Shown: piece after piece, positions 1 through 12,060 of the stretch
Position numbering within the stretch: position 1 is the first letter of the stretch
How the letters are laid out: each line of letters opens with the position of its first letter
Source of the DNA: Neurospora crassa OR74A
Lineage: Eukaryota; Ascomycota; Sordariomycetes; Sordariales; Sordariaceae
Length of the DNA stretch: 64,000 bases
Direction: 5' to 3'
Assembly: GCF_000182925.2 (NCBI RefSeq)
Contig: NC_026505.1
Coordinates: 2,108,001 to 2,172,000 of the forward strand
The notes under the pieces: generated by a model
What the model was told of the DNA's origin: nothing
Databases searched by the model: none
The model's input: the letters and a program-made list of their open reading frames with translations, nothing else
Made by a program: the position numbers and the translations under genes

Positions 1-1529
1 GTGCAGCGTCCAGCCGACCAGGGTTGGAGGGGGTTGTTGTTGGATTTTCAAGAGATTTCCAAAAGCTCTGTCAGCCATTAACAATACAACCGGAGACCAA
101 GCTTGACCTACCACCCAATGAGACAACGAGAAGGTTCTATATCGGGGATATTTTGCTCTATCCAGTTAGTACCGCCGGACGCCGAAAGTTTCGTCCATGA
201 GGCTCTGCGGTTATGCGCTCTTACCGCCCTGAGACCGCACAGACATGCTGTCAAACTGCGCCTCGTGTGATGACGAAGGCTGACAAAGCCGACCTTATCA
301 TTTTATTAAAAGCTTAGACAAGCAGAACACGAAAACGGGGTGCTCCCGGAGAGCGGTCAACTCTCAAGGTTGGGGAGGAAGCTCAGAGAGATCATAAACT
401 GCCCAGCCTCATCATATGTCTCCGCCCTCAAAAACACCAACGGAAACAATAATAAAGCATTGTTCAACATCGACAAACAGCACGGCCCAGAAGTTTTAGG
501 TTCCGAGACCTTTACTGTCGCAAAGCCCAATCTGGACTCAACCAAGATTAATAACAACCCTTTTTAGCCGGCTGGGCTCTTCTTCATCCAGGAAGCTTGC
601 ACTCGGACCGTTCATGCATTGGTCTCCTTGTCCATGCAGTTTACGGTTTTATCATCGGAACATGCAGCCTCCTAATACGCTTTCTATCGAAGTCGGTAGC
701 GTAGGCATGCAAGTCATAAGGATAGTATTCTGTACTTTTGCTCAACAAGTCGTCGACACTGTATGTAAAAGACAGGTTGTTGAGTGGTGAAATTCAAACG
801 TGATATGGCGGGATCACCATGGACTATTACGTCAGGGGTATTGCCTTCCACATTACCATTGCCTTCCAACGGCGAATTGAAGGTTGTGGCGGTGGGCAGT
901 CTGATTGGTCAATTCGTGTCTTTGACTTGTGTACGAACAATTGATACCCGAAGCGGTGTTTTGGCCTGGTGTTTTCGATCACTTCGAGGTGCCTTATCGA
1001 AGAGGTTTGGGCAAAGGTGATGACAGCCTCGGGGCCAGACGAACGCATAGCATTGAGGTACTCGGCGAGGGTAATTACTGACCAGAGTACTCACTTTTGA
1101 GAATATAGTATAACTACACGTCAACGTACGTCATCTAACCGAGCCCGGAGAAATCTGCGTAATACAAGAACAAACAGCTTCGCTCAACAAGAAGTTGTGA
1201 TGAATGATGATACACTCTGAAAAGCTAGTCCATACGTGCAAAAACAAAAAAGTTGAAAAGGAAAAAAAAGCTAAAAAAGCAATACTTTGACAAAAACCCG
1301 CCTGTGCACGCCGGAAAATGCTGGTGTTGTTTTATGGCTTCACCCTTGAACGCCGTTTCTAGTCTACCCCGCCTGCCCTTGCCTTCATTTGATATGTATG
1401 CTTTTTCATTTGGCCTGCGAGGCCCCTGCGATGTATTTTCCTTCTCTTCCCAGTTCCCAATACGACAAAGTGTGTCGCAACAATCAAGAGGCCCAAAAAG
1501 ATGTTATCGTCGTAAGACAGTGAAACCGA
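1..1529. other. Intergenic, no gene seen
   Basis: No reading frame here looks like a gene: all are short, unlike known proteins and of mixed codon use. The right end, roughly 1200-1529, lies just downstream of the minus-strand flavoprotein stop and probably includes its 3' untranslated region. I see no tRNA, repeat or mobile element. Confidence 0.5.
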
Positions 1530-3398
1530 TTACCACGTCTCGGCAATGTATTGTCCAACCTCCCTCTTCAGTTCCCAGAATTGCTTTGCCTCATCGTGCT
1601 CGAGGTTGCCTTTCTCCATTGCGACCTCGATCAGCGCCTGCTCGACGCCCTCGCCCATGCCCTTGGAGCTACCGCAGACGAACACCCTACCGTCGACTGA
1701 GTTGATAATATACCAGACCAAATCCGCCTGGGCCTTGACCTCTTCCTGGACATAACGCCCCTGACCACGACGACTTTCCACCACACGTTTGACCTCATCC
1801 TCATGGACACCCCACTCGCCGCTGTACAGCTCATCGACTAGCGAGTCACGGCAACCCTGGAGGACCCAGACCTTGTTGGCGCAGTTGGCGGTCTTGAGGC
1901 GGCGCTGGACGAAACCTCTAAAGGGAGCAATGCCGACACCAGCACCGATGAGTAGCATGGGGCCATCAGAGACGAACTGCTTGGCAAGAGGGTTGGCCAT
2001 CAAACCCTTGAACATGGGGATGTAAACCTCAATGTCCTTCTCGCCCCTATCTTGTGCCTCAATGTACTTGAGGGCTTGGCGCTGGAAGAAACCAGAACCG
2101 ACTCCGTTGCGCGAGCCTGTCCTCCAGTCGTCAGAAGTATGGACGGTGACGGCAATCTCGATCAGTCGATGTTGCTTGCCATCGCGTCTCAAGAAGGACT
2201 CGTGCGGGTCGTTGGACAAGGAGTAGAAGCGGGGCATCAGAGGCTGTAGGACCGAGAGGAGTAAATCGAGAGGCGGCCTGGCGCTGGGGAAGGCATGGAG
2301 GAGCTGGGCAACGGTGATGTGCGGGCCGGTGCGGAAGTCGCAGAAGACTCCCTGACCTTCCGCCGAGCAGAGGAAGAATAGAATCTTGCGCTCGTCCTCA
2401 TTGGTTGCAAACTCGGCTAAAATACGGAGAAGCTGCTTTGTGGGCGGGTAGGACTGGATGTCAGAGCACCATGTCAGGAGGTCTCTCCGTGTCGTAACAA
2501 GCTCACGGGCCTGGTCTTCACCCCATACGGTGGGCCATCTGCCCTTGGTTGTCCTTAGGAGAACGGGCTTGTCGCGGAGGAAACGGGGAACGAGGAGAAG
2601 GTCGAGCAGCTCTTCTACCATGGACTCTTCGTTGGGAGCCGAGACACCGATGGCTCCGCCGACCTTGAAATCGACGCCCTCATCCTCCGGGTAGTTTGTG
2701 ACATCGATGTCGAAGTGAAATGTACGCTTCTCGGCGCCTTGGCCTGTCAACTCACGGGCGGTGTGAATGCGGGCGGGGAAGACATGGTGAGGCGGGTGAG
2801 GTTGGACAAAGGAGGGTGGCTGTATTTTGGTATCAAGGTCCTCCAAAGCCAGCTTTTGTACAGACTTTTCGAGATTGGTTGTGGCGGATGTCGTGTTACC
2901 ATCTGTGTCAAGAGCCGCAGTGGACTCTGTAGGAGACGGCACATTGGACGGACGGCGAAGGGGCTGCAGAAAGGCAGTCTGTTCGGGAAGGTCGAGTATG
3001 TTGTTTAGAACAGTCGGAATTTCTTCGATCTTGAGGTTGAGAGCGCGGTATGCGTCGTTGTCGGGAAACTTAACCCGCTCATACTCGATGCCCTGCTTCT
3101 TGACCCTCTTGCCATCGGAAGTGAGGCAGCAACCACCACCGCAACACCTCTGGACCAATTGGGTTGTGGTCTCGCCCGTGATACGTTGGATGTCAGCGGG
3201 CGACTTGACAATAAGGACAGTGGATGCGCGGCGGCGGCGCGGCTGCTCCATGTCGTCAGATTGGCGGGGTTCCTCGCTTTCAGAGTGTTCGGAGGACTCC
3301 GAGTATGTGAGGGACGGGGCCATGGAGGGCAGTTGAGGCTCTTCGGGTATGCTGTTTGCCGAGTGTTGGGCCATTATACGATCAACTTGTGCCGCCAT
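1530..3398 (-). CDS. FNR-fold NADPH/FAD oxidoreductase, P450-reductase-like, lacking the flavodoxin domain
   Basis: A single-exon frame encodes 622 aa; the start ATG lies in a good fungal context (CAACAATGGC). Residues 1-200 are low-complexity, with an acidic/Ser stretch (31-50), a basic patch (53-57) and an unusual CCGGGCC motif at 85-91. From about 205 the protein matches the FAD/NADPH half of diflavin reductases: RFYSLSND (390-397) is the FAD-binding RxYS motif, GVGSGFF (432-438) sits where the FAD pyrophosphate loop is expected, GAGVGIAPFRGF (485-496) is the NADP-ribose loop, VFVCGSSKGMG (572-582) is the nicotinamide-side motif, and the chain ends in Trp622, as aromatic C-termini do in this family. 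No FMN/flavodoxin domain is present. It should pass hydride from NADPH to FAD and on to an unknown acceptor. Sulfite reductase alpha subunits are relatives, but the N-terminus is unlike theirs. Fold assignment is firm; physiological role is unknown. Confidence 0.9.
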   Translation of the reverse strand: MAAQVDRIMAQHSANSIPEEPQLPSMAPSLTYSESSEHSESEEPRQSDDMEQPRRRRASTVLIVKSPADIQRITGETTTQLVQRCCGGGCCLTSDGKRVKKQGIEYERVKFPDNDAYRALNLKIEEIPTVLNNILDLPEQTAFLQPLRRPSNVPSPTESTAALDTDGNTTSATTNLEKSVQKLALEDLDTKIQPPSFVQPHPPHHVFPARIHTARELTGQGAEKRTFHFDIDVTNYPEDEGVDFKVGGAIGVSAPNEESMVEELLDLLLVPRFLRDKPVLLRTTKGRWPTVWGEDQARELVTTRRDLLTWCSDIQSYPPTKQLLRILAEFATNEDERKILFFLCSAEGQGVFCDFRTGPHITVAQLLHAFPSARPPLDLLLSVLQPLMPRFYSLSNDPHESFLRRDGKQHRLIEIAVTVHTSDDWRTGSRNGVGSGFFQRQALKYIEAQDRGEKDIEVYIPMFKGLMANPLAKQFVSDGPMLLIGAGVGIAPFRGFVQRRLKTANCANKVWVLQGCRDSLVDELYSGEWGVHEDEVKRVVESRRGQGRYVQEEVKAQADLVWYIINSVDGRVFVCGSSKGMGEGVEQALIEVAMEKGNLEHDEAKQFWELKREVGQYIAETW

Positions 3399-5537
3399 TG
3401 TTGCGTTGTGTTTCGTCGGGATTCGCTCCAGTAGAGGAGGTAGGGTTTTTTTGTTGGCAGGTGCTAATGATAATGATAATAGGAGTTGGAAGTGGTGATG
3501 GTGGCCGGCCCGAACGGTGAAGGGTGAAATTCCAAGGTTCCGGATCTGATTAGATTACAATAGGCGAATCAGTATGAGAACCGCCGGAGATAAAAATGCT
3601 CGTGCACCGGCAAAAAGTCTGGGGCAAGTCTGTGGATCGAAGTGGAAAGCAAGTGGAAAGACGGGAGGCCAAAACTCGAAGACGCGGGATGTGGACCGGA
3701 AGGCGAATTACCAAAAGAAAAATATATATGCCAGGAAGAACAGCCGGCAAACAAAGGGCGAGCTCGGTCTGAAGGAAGGGGGGAAGAGAGGAAGCAGGAG
3801 CAGAGAGTCGCTAGTGTAGGGTGCAGTGGCCACAAGTTCAACAAAACCGGACGGGAAATCGCGATCTTTAATTATTTGCAATGGATGTCATAATGCAGGG
3901 CTGCCGGAGCACCGGACTGAAGTCACTGCACTCGCTGGACCATGCGCCGTTTACCTAGCACAGTACGTACGGGGAAAGCGTTAACGGCTCTGGGTCTGTC
4001 GGCTTCGGCGGGCTGGCCCACCAATCTATCGCCGATATGGCGACAGAAGGGTCCCCGCACATCCATGGTGTTTGGGGTCGATCAGTCGCAAACGAGCGGT
4101 CCTTCCGCCTTTCTCCGTGTCTGCCCGGCGTAACAAAGGGGAACATGTTCCATGGCCCAGTTGCAACATCTCGGTGTGTAGTTGCCCTGATAGGATTATC
4201 AGTTCGCCCAAACCTTTTTGTCTTCCATAGAAATGTTTGAAACAAAATATCGCAAACTGGACGACATCATTAGGCTTATCAAGGTTACATCCCATGGATC
4301 ATAGTAGGCAATCCCCCACGAACCTGGCTGTAATGCACAGGGGGTTGTGCAAACCGAGCAGCCGGGCAAGACGCCTTGCACTCAGCTTGTTGTTGAGGCT
4401 ATGTACGTACCCCATCCCATGTGCTGACGACACCCTATAGGAACCTCAATTTTCCCTTTTCAAAAGCAGAATCGCATCGAGCCTGGAAAGGTTAGTCCGG
4501 GACAACTGTCAGACTGTCAGGTGATTCTGACCGCTTTCACATCCCATTTTACTCGCACTTTTACCAAGATCCTCATTCCCCCTTTTATGAAGTAATCTTG
4601 GGATCGGTCCATGACTGGTGACTCTGTGGTCCTACCGTCTGTCCGAAGAAAAGCCTCAGGTGACCGTAATTTTCTATGGTGTCGGGTCATACCCTCCTCG
4701 ACTTGAGTACAAGGCCTTGCTTGCAAGATGATTGCTCGCAAGACCGATTTCCCAGCGAGCTCCCCATATGGTGCAACGCTTCTCTTGCTAGAAATTTGCC
4801 AGAGGACACAAAGACGCCGATGGGCGTTCCGAGTTTTATTCTCTATCATGAGAGTCAACCGTGGATGACAAGAGGTGATGTCGCCACTTTTTCCCATAAT
4901 CATGCCGAACAAGCCAAGACGAAGCGTCGGGCAAGCTTGACACGCCCAGACAGGGCTCGACCTGGATCATACCAATTCTTCCCCAGAGCTGCCAAGGACA
5001 CCAGCGACCACCCTAGCTTTGGGCGCCAGACACATGCACGTGTTCATTTCTGGATACGTAGCGGATTGCGATCCTCTTGTTATCGGCACCTTGAAGGACT
5101 CTGTGTATGTGCCTGGTGCAAGTGATGAGGCATGGAAAACTTCGTCTAATAGCTCCCTACAATCAGCTTGAGCGAGGAAGCGCTCTCCAAAGTATAGTCA
5201 TTTCCCACACGTCGTTTCTCGATCTCGAATGTTCTTGGAAGTTTCCTCTTGCAGCATTACCGAGTTGCCGACTCAGTGCGACTTCATGCTTCCATGCATG
5301 TTAGGTATGGTACACTACCACCTGAGAGAGCACCGCTTAAGTCCAATCAAATCAACGAAGCCTACGTACACAAACTGAACTTCATCAACGACCTACCAAC
5401 CGATTCCTTCACGACTTTTTTTTCCCCTTCGCAGTCCTGACTCTTAAGAAATGAATGAAGCCCCTCCTTGGATTTTGGAACCATCACTCAAAAGGCGCTA
5501 GCAACCTCGGGACCTCCGAGTTCGGTGTTTTGTAGCA

Positions 5538-5577
5538 CTGCAGTCACGGTGCACTACCACTGTAGCACCGACTGCAG
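5538..5577. repeat. Imperfect inverted repeat (hairpin)
   Basis: The left arm CTGCAGTCACGGTGC (5538-5552) and right arm GCACCGACTGCAG (5565-5577) pair over 13 bp with a 2-nt bulge and a 12-nt loop. No T-run follows and no gene is near, so it is not an obvious terminator. Function is unknown. Confidence 0.5.
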
Positions 5578-7189
5578 TTCCCGCGACGAGCGGGCCAGCA
5601 ACCTGGGCTCACACTGTTCCAATCCCCGACGGAGCGGGCGGCCAGGGGGATCTAGACTGATCACAACCGCAAATATTTATCAATCAGCTCCACTGCTCAT
5701 AATGTCTCCACCAGTCTGTTCCATCAGCCAGTCACTTCTCAATGCTACCCATAAAAAGTGGATATAATCCGAGTCAAGTGGATGTCGGGCATCGCTGGCG
5801 GCCTGGCCTGTTGAGATTAGATGATCAGATAATTCGAGATAACGAAAGAAATAACCGAGGCTCTAGTGTAGAAGTGTGGGAGCTGGGGGAACGTCACAAT
5901 CTCAACAAGTTGTTCTGATTTAAGAAATGAAACTGTTGTCGGGAAAGATGGGAAAGATAGGATGGGATACTGAAAAAACGGTCGAATCGGTTATCTGATG
6001 CAAGAAACAAGATACTATGGCAACGTTATGTATATCCCAATTCAGCACATTACTCTGCAACAAGAAGACGGGCAGTCCTCGCCAAGCTTCAATGTTCATT
6101 AGTGTACATAGTTCAAGCTGAACCCTAAAAGGACAAGTTCGACCCGGTGAAGTGACACTGACAGTGGCGCCAAAAGTATACAGGGGACGTTTCCAACATC
6201 TTCAAAACAGGATGTATCCGATGACAAGAACGAGGACGGCTTTTCGTGGTGAGTACACGTACGCCCTCTTGCCTTGTCGTGTCGTTGGTTTCATAATGTC
6301 GTACACTCGTACGATCCGCCATTGAGCAGGTATAGCTGCTATAAAGAACTAAGAAGAACACGGTGCACTTCAGAACTATACTAGGTACCCTTCCAAACAC
6401 AAATGACATGAAACAAACAAAATACAAGCTAAACTACGGAAAACGATCTTCCTCAGTCACTGCACCCTGGAAAATCATTGTGTGATGATAAACAACCGCT
6501 AAAGAGACATGGAAAGAGCGTTGCGGAAGTCATGTCGAGCATGTCTCCATTGTCCATGCCCTGCTGTCCCGATCCCAGTCCCGGCCGGCCGGCTCACTAC
6601 CTAGTGTTAAGTGGAACATGGGGACATGATCATCGATCGGTGTGCCTCCCCTGGCGGAATTTTGGCGGTTTCTGAGTACGGTATATACCAGTTCCTACTT
6701 TCCAGGTCAGGCCATTGACAGTGTTGGACGGCACTCTTGATATATAGCGCATACAAGGAACTGCTCCTTCCTTTCGTCGTGATATGCATCCGCAAACCAA
6801 GATACCCGCTAGGTATCTTCTTGTGTATATTGGTTGAGCTCCCAAAGAGTGTACCACTGAATACACGATTAAAAGCACTCCAGTCGGCCGTTTATCAATC
6901 CATGTCGACACATTCATCACCCAATTCATCCCAGATGCTTCGGCTTTTCGCCCAGGATTATAGCTATCCCTAGTCGGGAAGGAAATACAAAAGCCAATCG
7001 AAGAAACAACGTATAGTAAGTTATATTTCGTTCACGAAACTTCCACGTTTTCCCTAGTCATTGACTAAGACTCGACCATGAAAAGGTGAAAACGTTCAGT
7101 CCGCTGCGTATGTCGGTCTTTGCGCGCTTTCAGAGAAGTACAATCTGGTTAAGCAGAGCGCGCGGAAGAAAACAGTAACAAATGAACGT

Positions 7190-7190
<1 letters not shown>

Positions 7191-7222
<32 letters not shown>
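7191..7222. repeat. Poly(A) run of 32
   Basis: A pure A tract lies about 250 bp beyond the stop of the minus-strand DUF6590 gene. It reads as poly(T) on that gene's strand. It is probably a slippage-prone microsatellite; I see no retroelement sequence beside it. Confidence 0.9.
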
Positions 7223-7224
<2 letters not shown>

Positions 7225-7469
7225 ATTTGGAAAAAAACTTTCAACATGAGCCAGCTATCCATGGGCAAATTAAAAGAAAATTTGAAACCAGAGACAACGT
7301 AAATAATGGGTCACCATCCTGCCGGTCCTCAGACAGGTTCTAGGTATCCAAAGATGGTTCTTCTCCAGTTCTCCTTACGCAAATAAGTGTGTGTTACACT
7401 GTACTCTTGCAAAGTACCAGGCATTCATTAGCACTCCAGCATGGCATCGAGAACCTAGACAATGGCACG

Positions 7470-9312
7470 CTATCTCTCGACCGAGCTTCTCGATATATGT
7501 CTGTTATGATCGCTAGTTATGCCTCGGTTTTTTGCGTTCCAGCAAGCGTCGACCGCCGGTATGACTATGTTCTTGAAGTCTTCCGGGTTGACTCGGCCGA
7601 TGAAGAAAACCTTGTAGTTGTGCTCGATCGTCATAAGCTTCGAGTAGTTGACTCGGGACTCCATCGCCAGAGTCTCGTGGGGCGAATCCAGCATTTCAAT
7701 CTGTATTGGCTCGAACCCCAGCTGGGGTTCTCCTTCCAGACTCTTGGGCTGGTTTCCGACATGGTAGGCGATGCCGTGTTGCCTTGGCTTTACGCCCGTT
7801 TTGCTGCATCCTCTTTTGAGATATGTCAGAATAGGGCTGGGCTGTGTTAGTATGCCACAATATTGAGACTACGAGAGAAACTTGGTGACTTACACACAGG
7901 TACAGTTGCCTTCATCGTTTCCGACGACGATGTAACGCCGGATGGACGAGTAGAACAGGTGGGTTGGGTCCTGTGCAAGATCCCTCTCTATTTCACATGA
8001 AACCTCGTTGAGATTGACACCAGCGGGCTCTGGCCACAAAATCTTGAATACCTGGAAACAGGATCAAAAACAAGCCCAGACTTGCAGAAAAAAGAACATA
8101 TGATGTACTCACCGACCCTGGGTTGAATTTTGAGGAAGGGTGGACTTTGTAGCCTGCCCCAGGCTGTCAGCGAAGAGTCGGTGGATATGGCACGTTTGGT
8201 TGAGGTACTTACGTTGGTCAAGCGGACCAGAGATTGATCTGTTCGTCGAGACGCTGTAATCAATAGCACCGGAAGGAAGGCCTAGAGGTAGTAGAAACCC
8301 AGCCCTTAGTGCAAGGTTCATTGGCAGCATGGTCTGCTGACTGTTCGGATCTTCGTATGCTGTAGCTGATGAAGGGTCCGGAAAAAAGACGCCAGCATTG
8401 AACCCATTTCCAAATTTGAGCCCATTACTGCTTTCGGCACTCTCTGCTGAGGGCGACGTAACCTGATCTGTTGCTGTCACTTGGTATCAGTGTAGCTCCC
8501 AAAGCTTTGGAGTGTCACATACATTCAGGGTGTTGGCCGCCATCTCCGTTCCAACGACTGCTGGTCTGAGAACCTCCGTTGGTCTGCGTTTGTAAATCGT
8601 CCTCCGTTTCGAAAAACGGTTCGTCATCGTCCGGTTCGGCCGAGATCTTTCCCAACTTCGATGAATAACCTCTATTGTTCGGTTTGCCTTTCCCGTTACC
8701 CTTGTCTCTGTTCCCATCACTAGGGCCTCTGTTCTTATATCTCGTTCCTGGTTCTGAAGGCTTTCCCGTATCATTGAAAGTCGGTGTGCGATCTTGAGCG
8801 GCTGGTCCTGCAGGGCTTTGGAGTTGATCTACACTGGCATTAGGTGGGAGCAAGTTGAGCGTGGGTAGACTTGGTTTGGACTCACCTCCACTGTAGCCCG
8901 GTTGTGATCTATGTGTGTAATTTCCCGTACTGTAGGTCTGACTGAAGCCCGCCTGACTGAGAAACTGTTCATGCAATGCGGGATTCGAATATGTGGAGGT
9001 TAGGTAGCCTGGGCTTGGAAATAGCGTGGCCTGATATTGTTGGTTCGGAAAAGGTTGGGGCTGGTAGACTGTGTTGGGGTACGGTTGTTGCTGATGATAT
9101 CGATATGCAGGAATTTGGTATGTCTGGATGTGATATGCTGAATTCTGATCATAGACTTGCTGGTGTCCGATGCTTGTTGCGCCAAATCCATTTATAAGAT
9201 CTTCCACCCCGTCGGCCTGTTGGTCAATGTGATGTTCATTTGGGGTATTAGACCAGCCTGAGGACGTAGGCACCCATCCGGTGGACCATTGATCTTGGCC
9301 ATTGTAGTTCAT
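7470..9312 (-). CDS. DUF6590 domain protein with Q/Y-rich N-terminus, five exons
   Basis: My model joins exons 9312-8523, 8473-8213, 8153-8113, 8051-7894 and 7836-7470 into 538 aa. All junctions are GT-AG and stay in phase; the last intron has a CTAAC branch point. Exon 2 could start 6 nt earlier using an AAG acceptor. Residues 1-350 are low-complexity: Q/Y/P-rich around 60-115, then a Gly/Arg/Asn/Lys stretch (about 190-225) and an acidic patch (about 230-240). The C-terminal part from about 352 matches the fungal DUF6590 domain, with FNPGSVFKILWPEPAGVN, RRYIVVGNDEGNCTC, a CVPILTY segment and a late block containing VNYSKLMTIEHNYKVFFIG. The domain has no established biochemical function that I know of. 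The N-terminus resembles low-complexity regions of RNA-granule or regulatory proteins (inference). It has no signal peptide or membrane span. Confidence 0.87.
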
Positions 9313-12060
9313 GCTTGACGCCAGTTATCTTTGGCACACGGCCAAATGAGCACTCGAGGCTCGGCAGGATTGTTCAGACTCGAGCAATACCACGGAGCGT
9401 AGCCACCAGTTGACTTGTTTTCTAAATTGGATTTGAAGAAGAATGAGGAGGCTCCAAAAACAGAGGGCGAGTAGGCCACTTGCCCACCATACATGAAAAC
9501 CGTCAGGTTCCCCGTGGCGTTGGTCACACGCAGAGCCTCACTAGGAGTCAATGTTCCAAGGTGATGGTCGACGGATGACGGATGGGATCATCTCATGCGG
9601 TCGGCGCCTTTGGTGAAATATCGAATGCAAACACGATTGGTCGAAGAATGCCTGTGACACTCGATGTTGGATCTTATTAGTGGTCTTCCGAGCTTAGTTG
9701 CTGACGCTCGAGATGATGCTTCTGAAGCTGTCGATACAAGCGGGATGTACTGTACCGCTTTGAAGAATGTATAATCCTAGGACCAAGAAACTAAATTTGC
9801 AGAAGAGAAAGCGTTGCGAATATCAACATGCAGAAAAGGTAGAGGAGGAAAGTTGGGCTCGACGGTGGCGGTCTGACAGCATGGCAGCGCAGTGGCTGTG
9901 TGGTTGCGCTCACTGCCCCCGGTTACCTGTCATTGAAAGACCCAGGTGCCCTTTTGACAATTTTCGTTGGCTGGATCCTATAATTTGATGTGTCGCCAGT
10001 ATGTCTTGGATTTCCTGGCCAATATCCGGCGATACTTCGAGAGCCTTGCGAAAAGTGTAACGTTCGCGGAACTGCGGGTGATCGGGAAGGAGGGCAAGGC
10101 AACCACATGAATCTGCATGATCACCACGCAGCCTTGCCAGGCCACTCAGAAGGATGGTAAAGAGTGGTCCCAAAAGGGAAAGAAGAGCAAAGAGTGTTTT
10201 CCGATTAGGACAAGCGTGCATATTGGTGGGAGTTGCATACATGCCCGCGATCTGGCATGTTGAGCGATGACCGAGACTACCTATTCTATGTACGAGCGGA
10301 TGCAAAGACTGCGGGGCAGACAGGTATCAAGTCGTGTGTCTGGAGTCGGAGACGAGAACTGGGGACGGGAATGCGAAAATAGAGCCATGAGAATTGATGG
10401 AGATGAATGATTCTATATCGCGGGTGCTGCGTGGAAGTTATTGGATGGTGACCGAAGTGTGGCCATCGCGGATGAAGCGAAAACAGGCAGTGCCAATGCC
10501 GCTTGCCGAGATGTTGGGGAGTTCGAATTCGCCCAATTCAAACGAGAAAAACTTGCAATCTATAGCTGACTACAGTACCCCGCGGTCACCAAGAAGACCG
10601 AGTGGCATATTCCGTCTTTTCCACCTCTACATACCTGGATCATATGCTTAGCTCAATCGCTCAATCGCACCTTCCCTTTTGTTGTTATGAATGAACTCCC
10701 ACTGCAGTCTCCGCGACAAGAGTGGCTGCACCGAGTCGACCAACATAAGGTAAGCGCCAATCTGAACAATCTCAAATCTGGTGAGCACCTGCCCTGCTTT
10801 ATGGATGATTGATGACTTTCCACTACGTATCTTGCAGCGACAATGAACGCCTTTGCATCTGCGAGTGTCCTCGGTCTCAATCGCCTTCCTCGAGAACTGA
10901 TGGTATCGAGATTGCGCCGTCCCACCGAGTGCAGTCACACTCAGGGTTATCCTTTCCTGCCATCACCAGGTATCTCCACGTTGGCAGGATTGTGCTGATG
11001 GCAGACTTTTGGGAACCCCGTCGCATCATGGTGCCCCTGGGGAACGTTCTTGGGAGCGGGAATGGTCGAGCTAGAGACAATGTTGGTTCTTAGGTCTCCC
11101 ATCGTCACGACTAGAGGTATGGTGTACTGGCCCGATGATGCTTGAAATAGCTATAGTGCAACCCACCTATGCGAGACCATCAATTTTCATCTCAACGCGC
11201 TACTTCGCCGTCTCTTTCGAATGTCACTGCAAGCCGACCAAAGGGAATATTTCATTTGTTATTAAGTACTGTAATGGCAAGTAGGGCTTGATACCGGACT
11301 TTGTGTATATAAGCAGATAAAGACTTCATGAAGCCATGTAGAAAGGGCCGCTGTCAAGCGCGCCGAAGTAGCCGGGAAGATTCAAGGGTGTCAGTCAATG
11401 GGAAAGCATAGTAGATTGGATGTTGGCAAAGATCAAATTTGTAAGGGGGTATCAGTCATCGCAGGTCGGTATGCGGCTTTACAAGTATCATACATAAAGA
11501 GACAGAGAGAAAGACGCTCGACACCAAATTCAAAAGAGTAACAAGAATATGATGGAGAATAAAAATGGTAAACATGAAAACCGCCTTCGGCAAGGACGTT
11601 GGCATTTATCCAAATCATCCACCCGTCCACCCAGATATGTGGTATAAATAACCCTGACCCCTCCGTTCCTGTTCCCAATCCCGGTTTACCACCGACCGTG
11701 CCGCCCACCCAGTTGTTCTGTCTGTTTCGTTCATTCATTAGGAAGAGACCCCTCTCTTCATCCCATCCCGTCCCTATGCCTATTTCCAACCCATTTCTTA
11801 CCCAAGAATTGTAACAAACCAAGAGGCCGAAGATACATAAGAAACAAAAAGACATAGATCGAGAAACCTCCTTGTGGTTTCTTGTTGTCGCTAAAAGATC
11901 CCTATCATTTCCTCCAGTTTGAACTCCATTCCATCATTATATTGAAACACCACCCAAAGCCCAGTTTAATGGTATCATCGCCGACAGCAAAAGAAACATC
12001 AGAAGAACCAAAGAAGCTTTTTTTATTTTCGTCCAGCCTGACCCCACTTCGTTGGTTACG
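9313..12060. other. Intergenic region, no gene seen
   Basis: This lies between the start of the DUF6590 gene and the stop of the zinc-finger gene. About 9313-9700 is the former's promoter/5' UTR, and about 11430-12060 is probably the latter's 3' UTR. An 80-codon frame ending at 9309 overlaps the DUF6590 start and has no recognisable content. Nothing else stands out. Confidence 0.5.

Larger units (their letters stand above)
3399..7469. other. 4-kb intergenic region, no gene seen
   Basis: The left end is the promoter side of the flavoprotein gene. No frame longer than about 150 codons resembles a protein. The region holds a hairpin at 5538-5577 and a 32-A run at 7191-7222. Several TAGGTA or GTACGTAC words occur (about 3950-3973, 4402, 6381, 6810, 7341). 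Confidence 0.5.

Noticed and set aside
9309-9551. 80-codon minus-strand frame overlapping the DUF6590 start
   Set aside because: Most simply part of that gene's 5' leader; no recognisable content.
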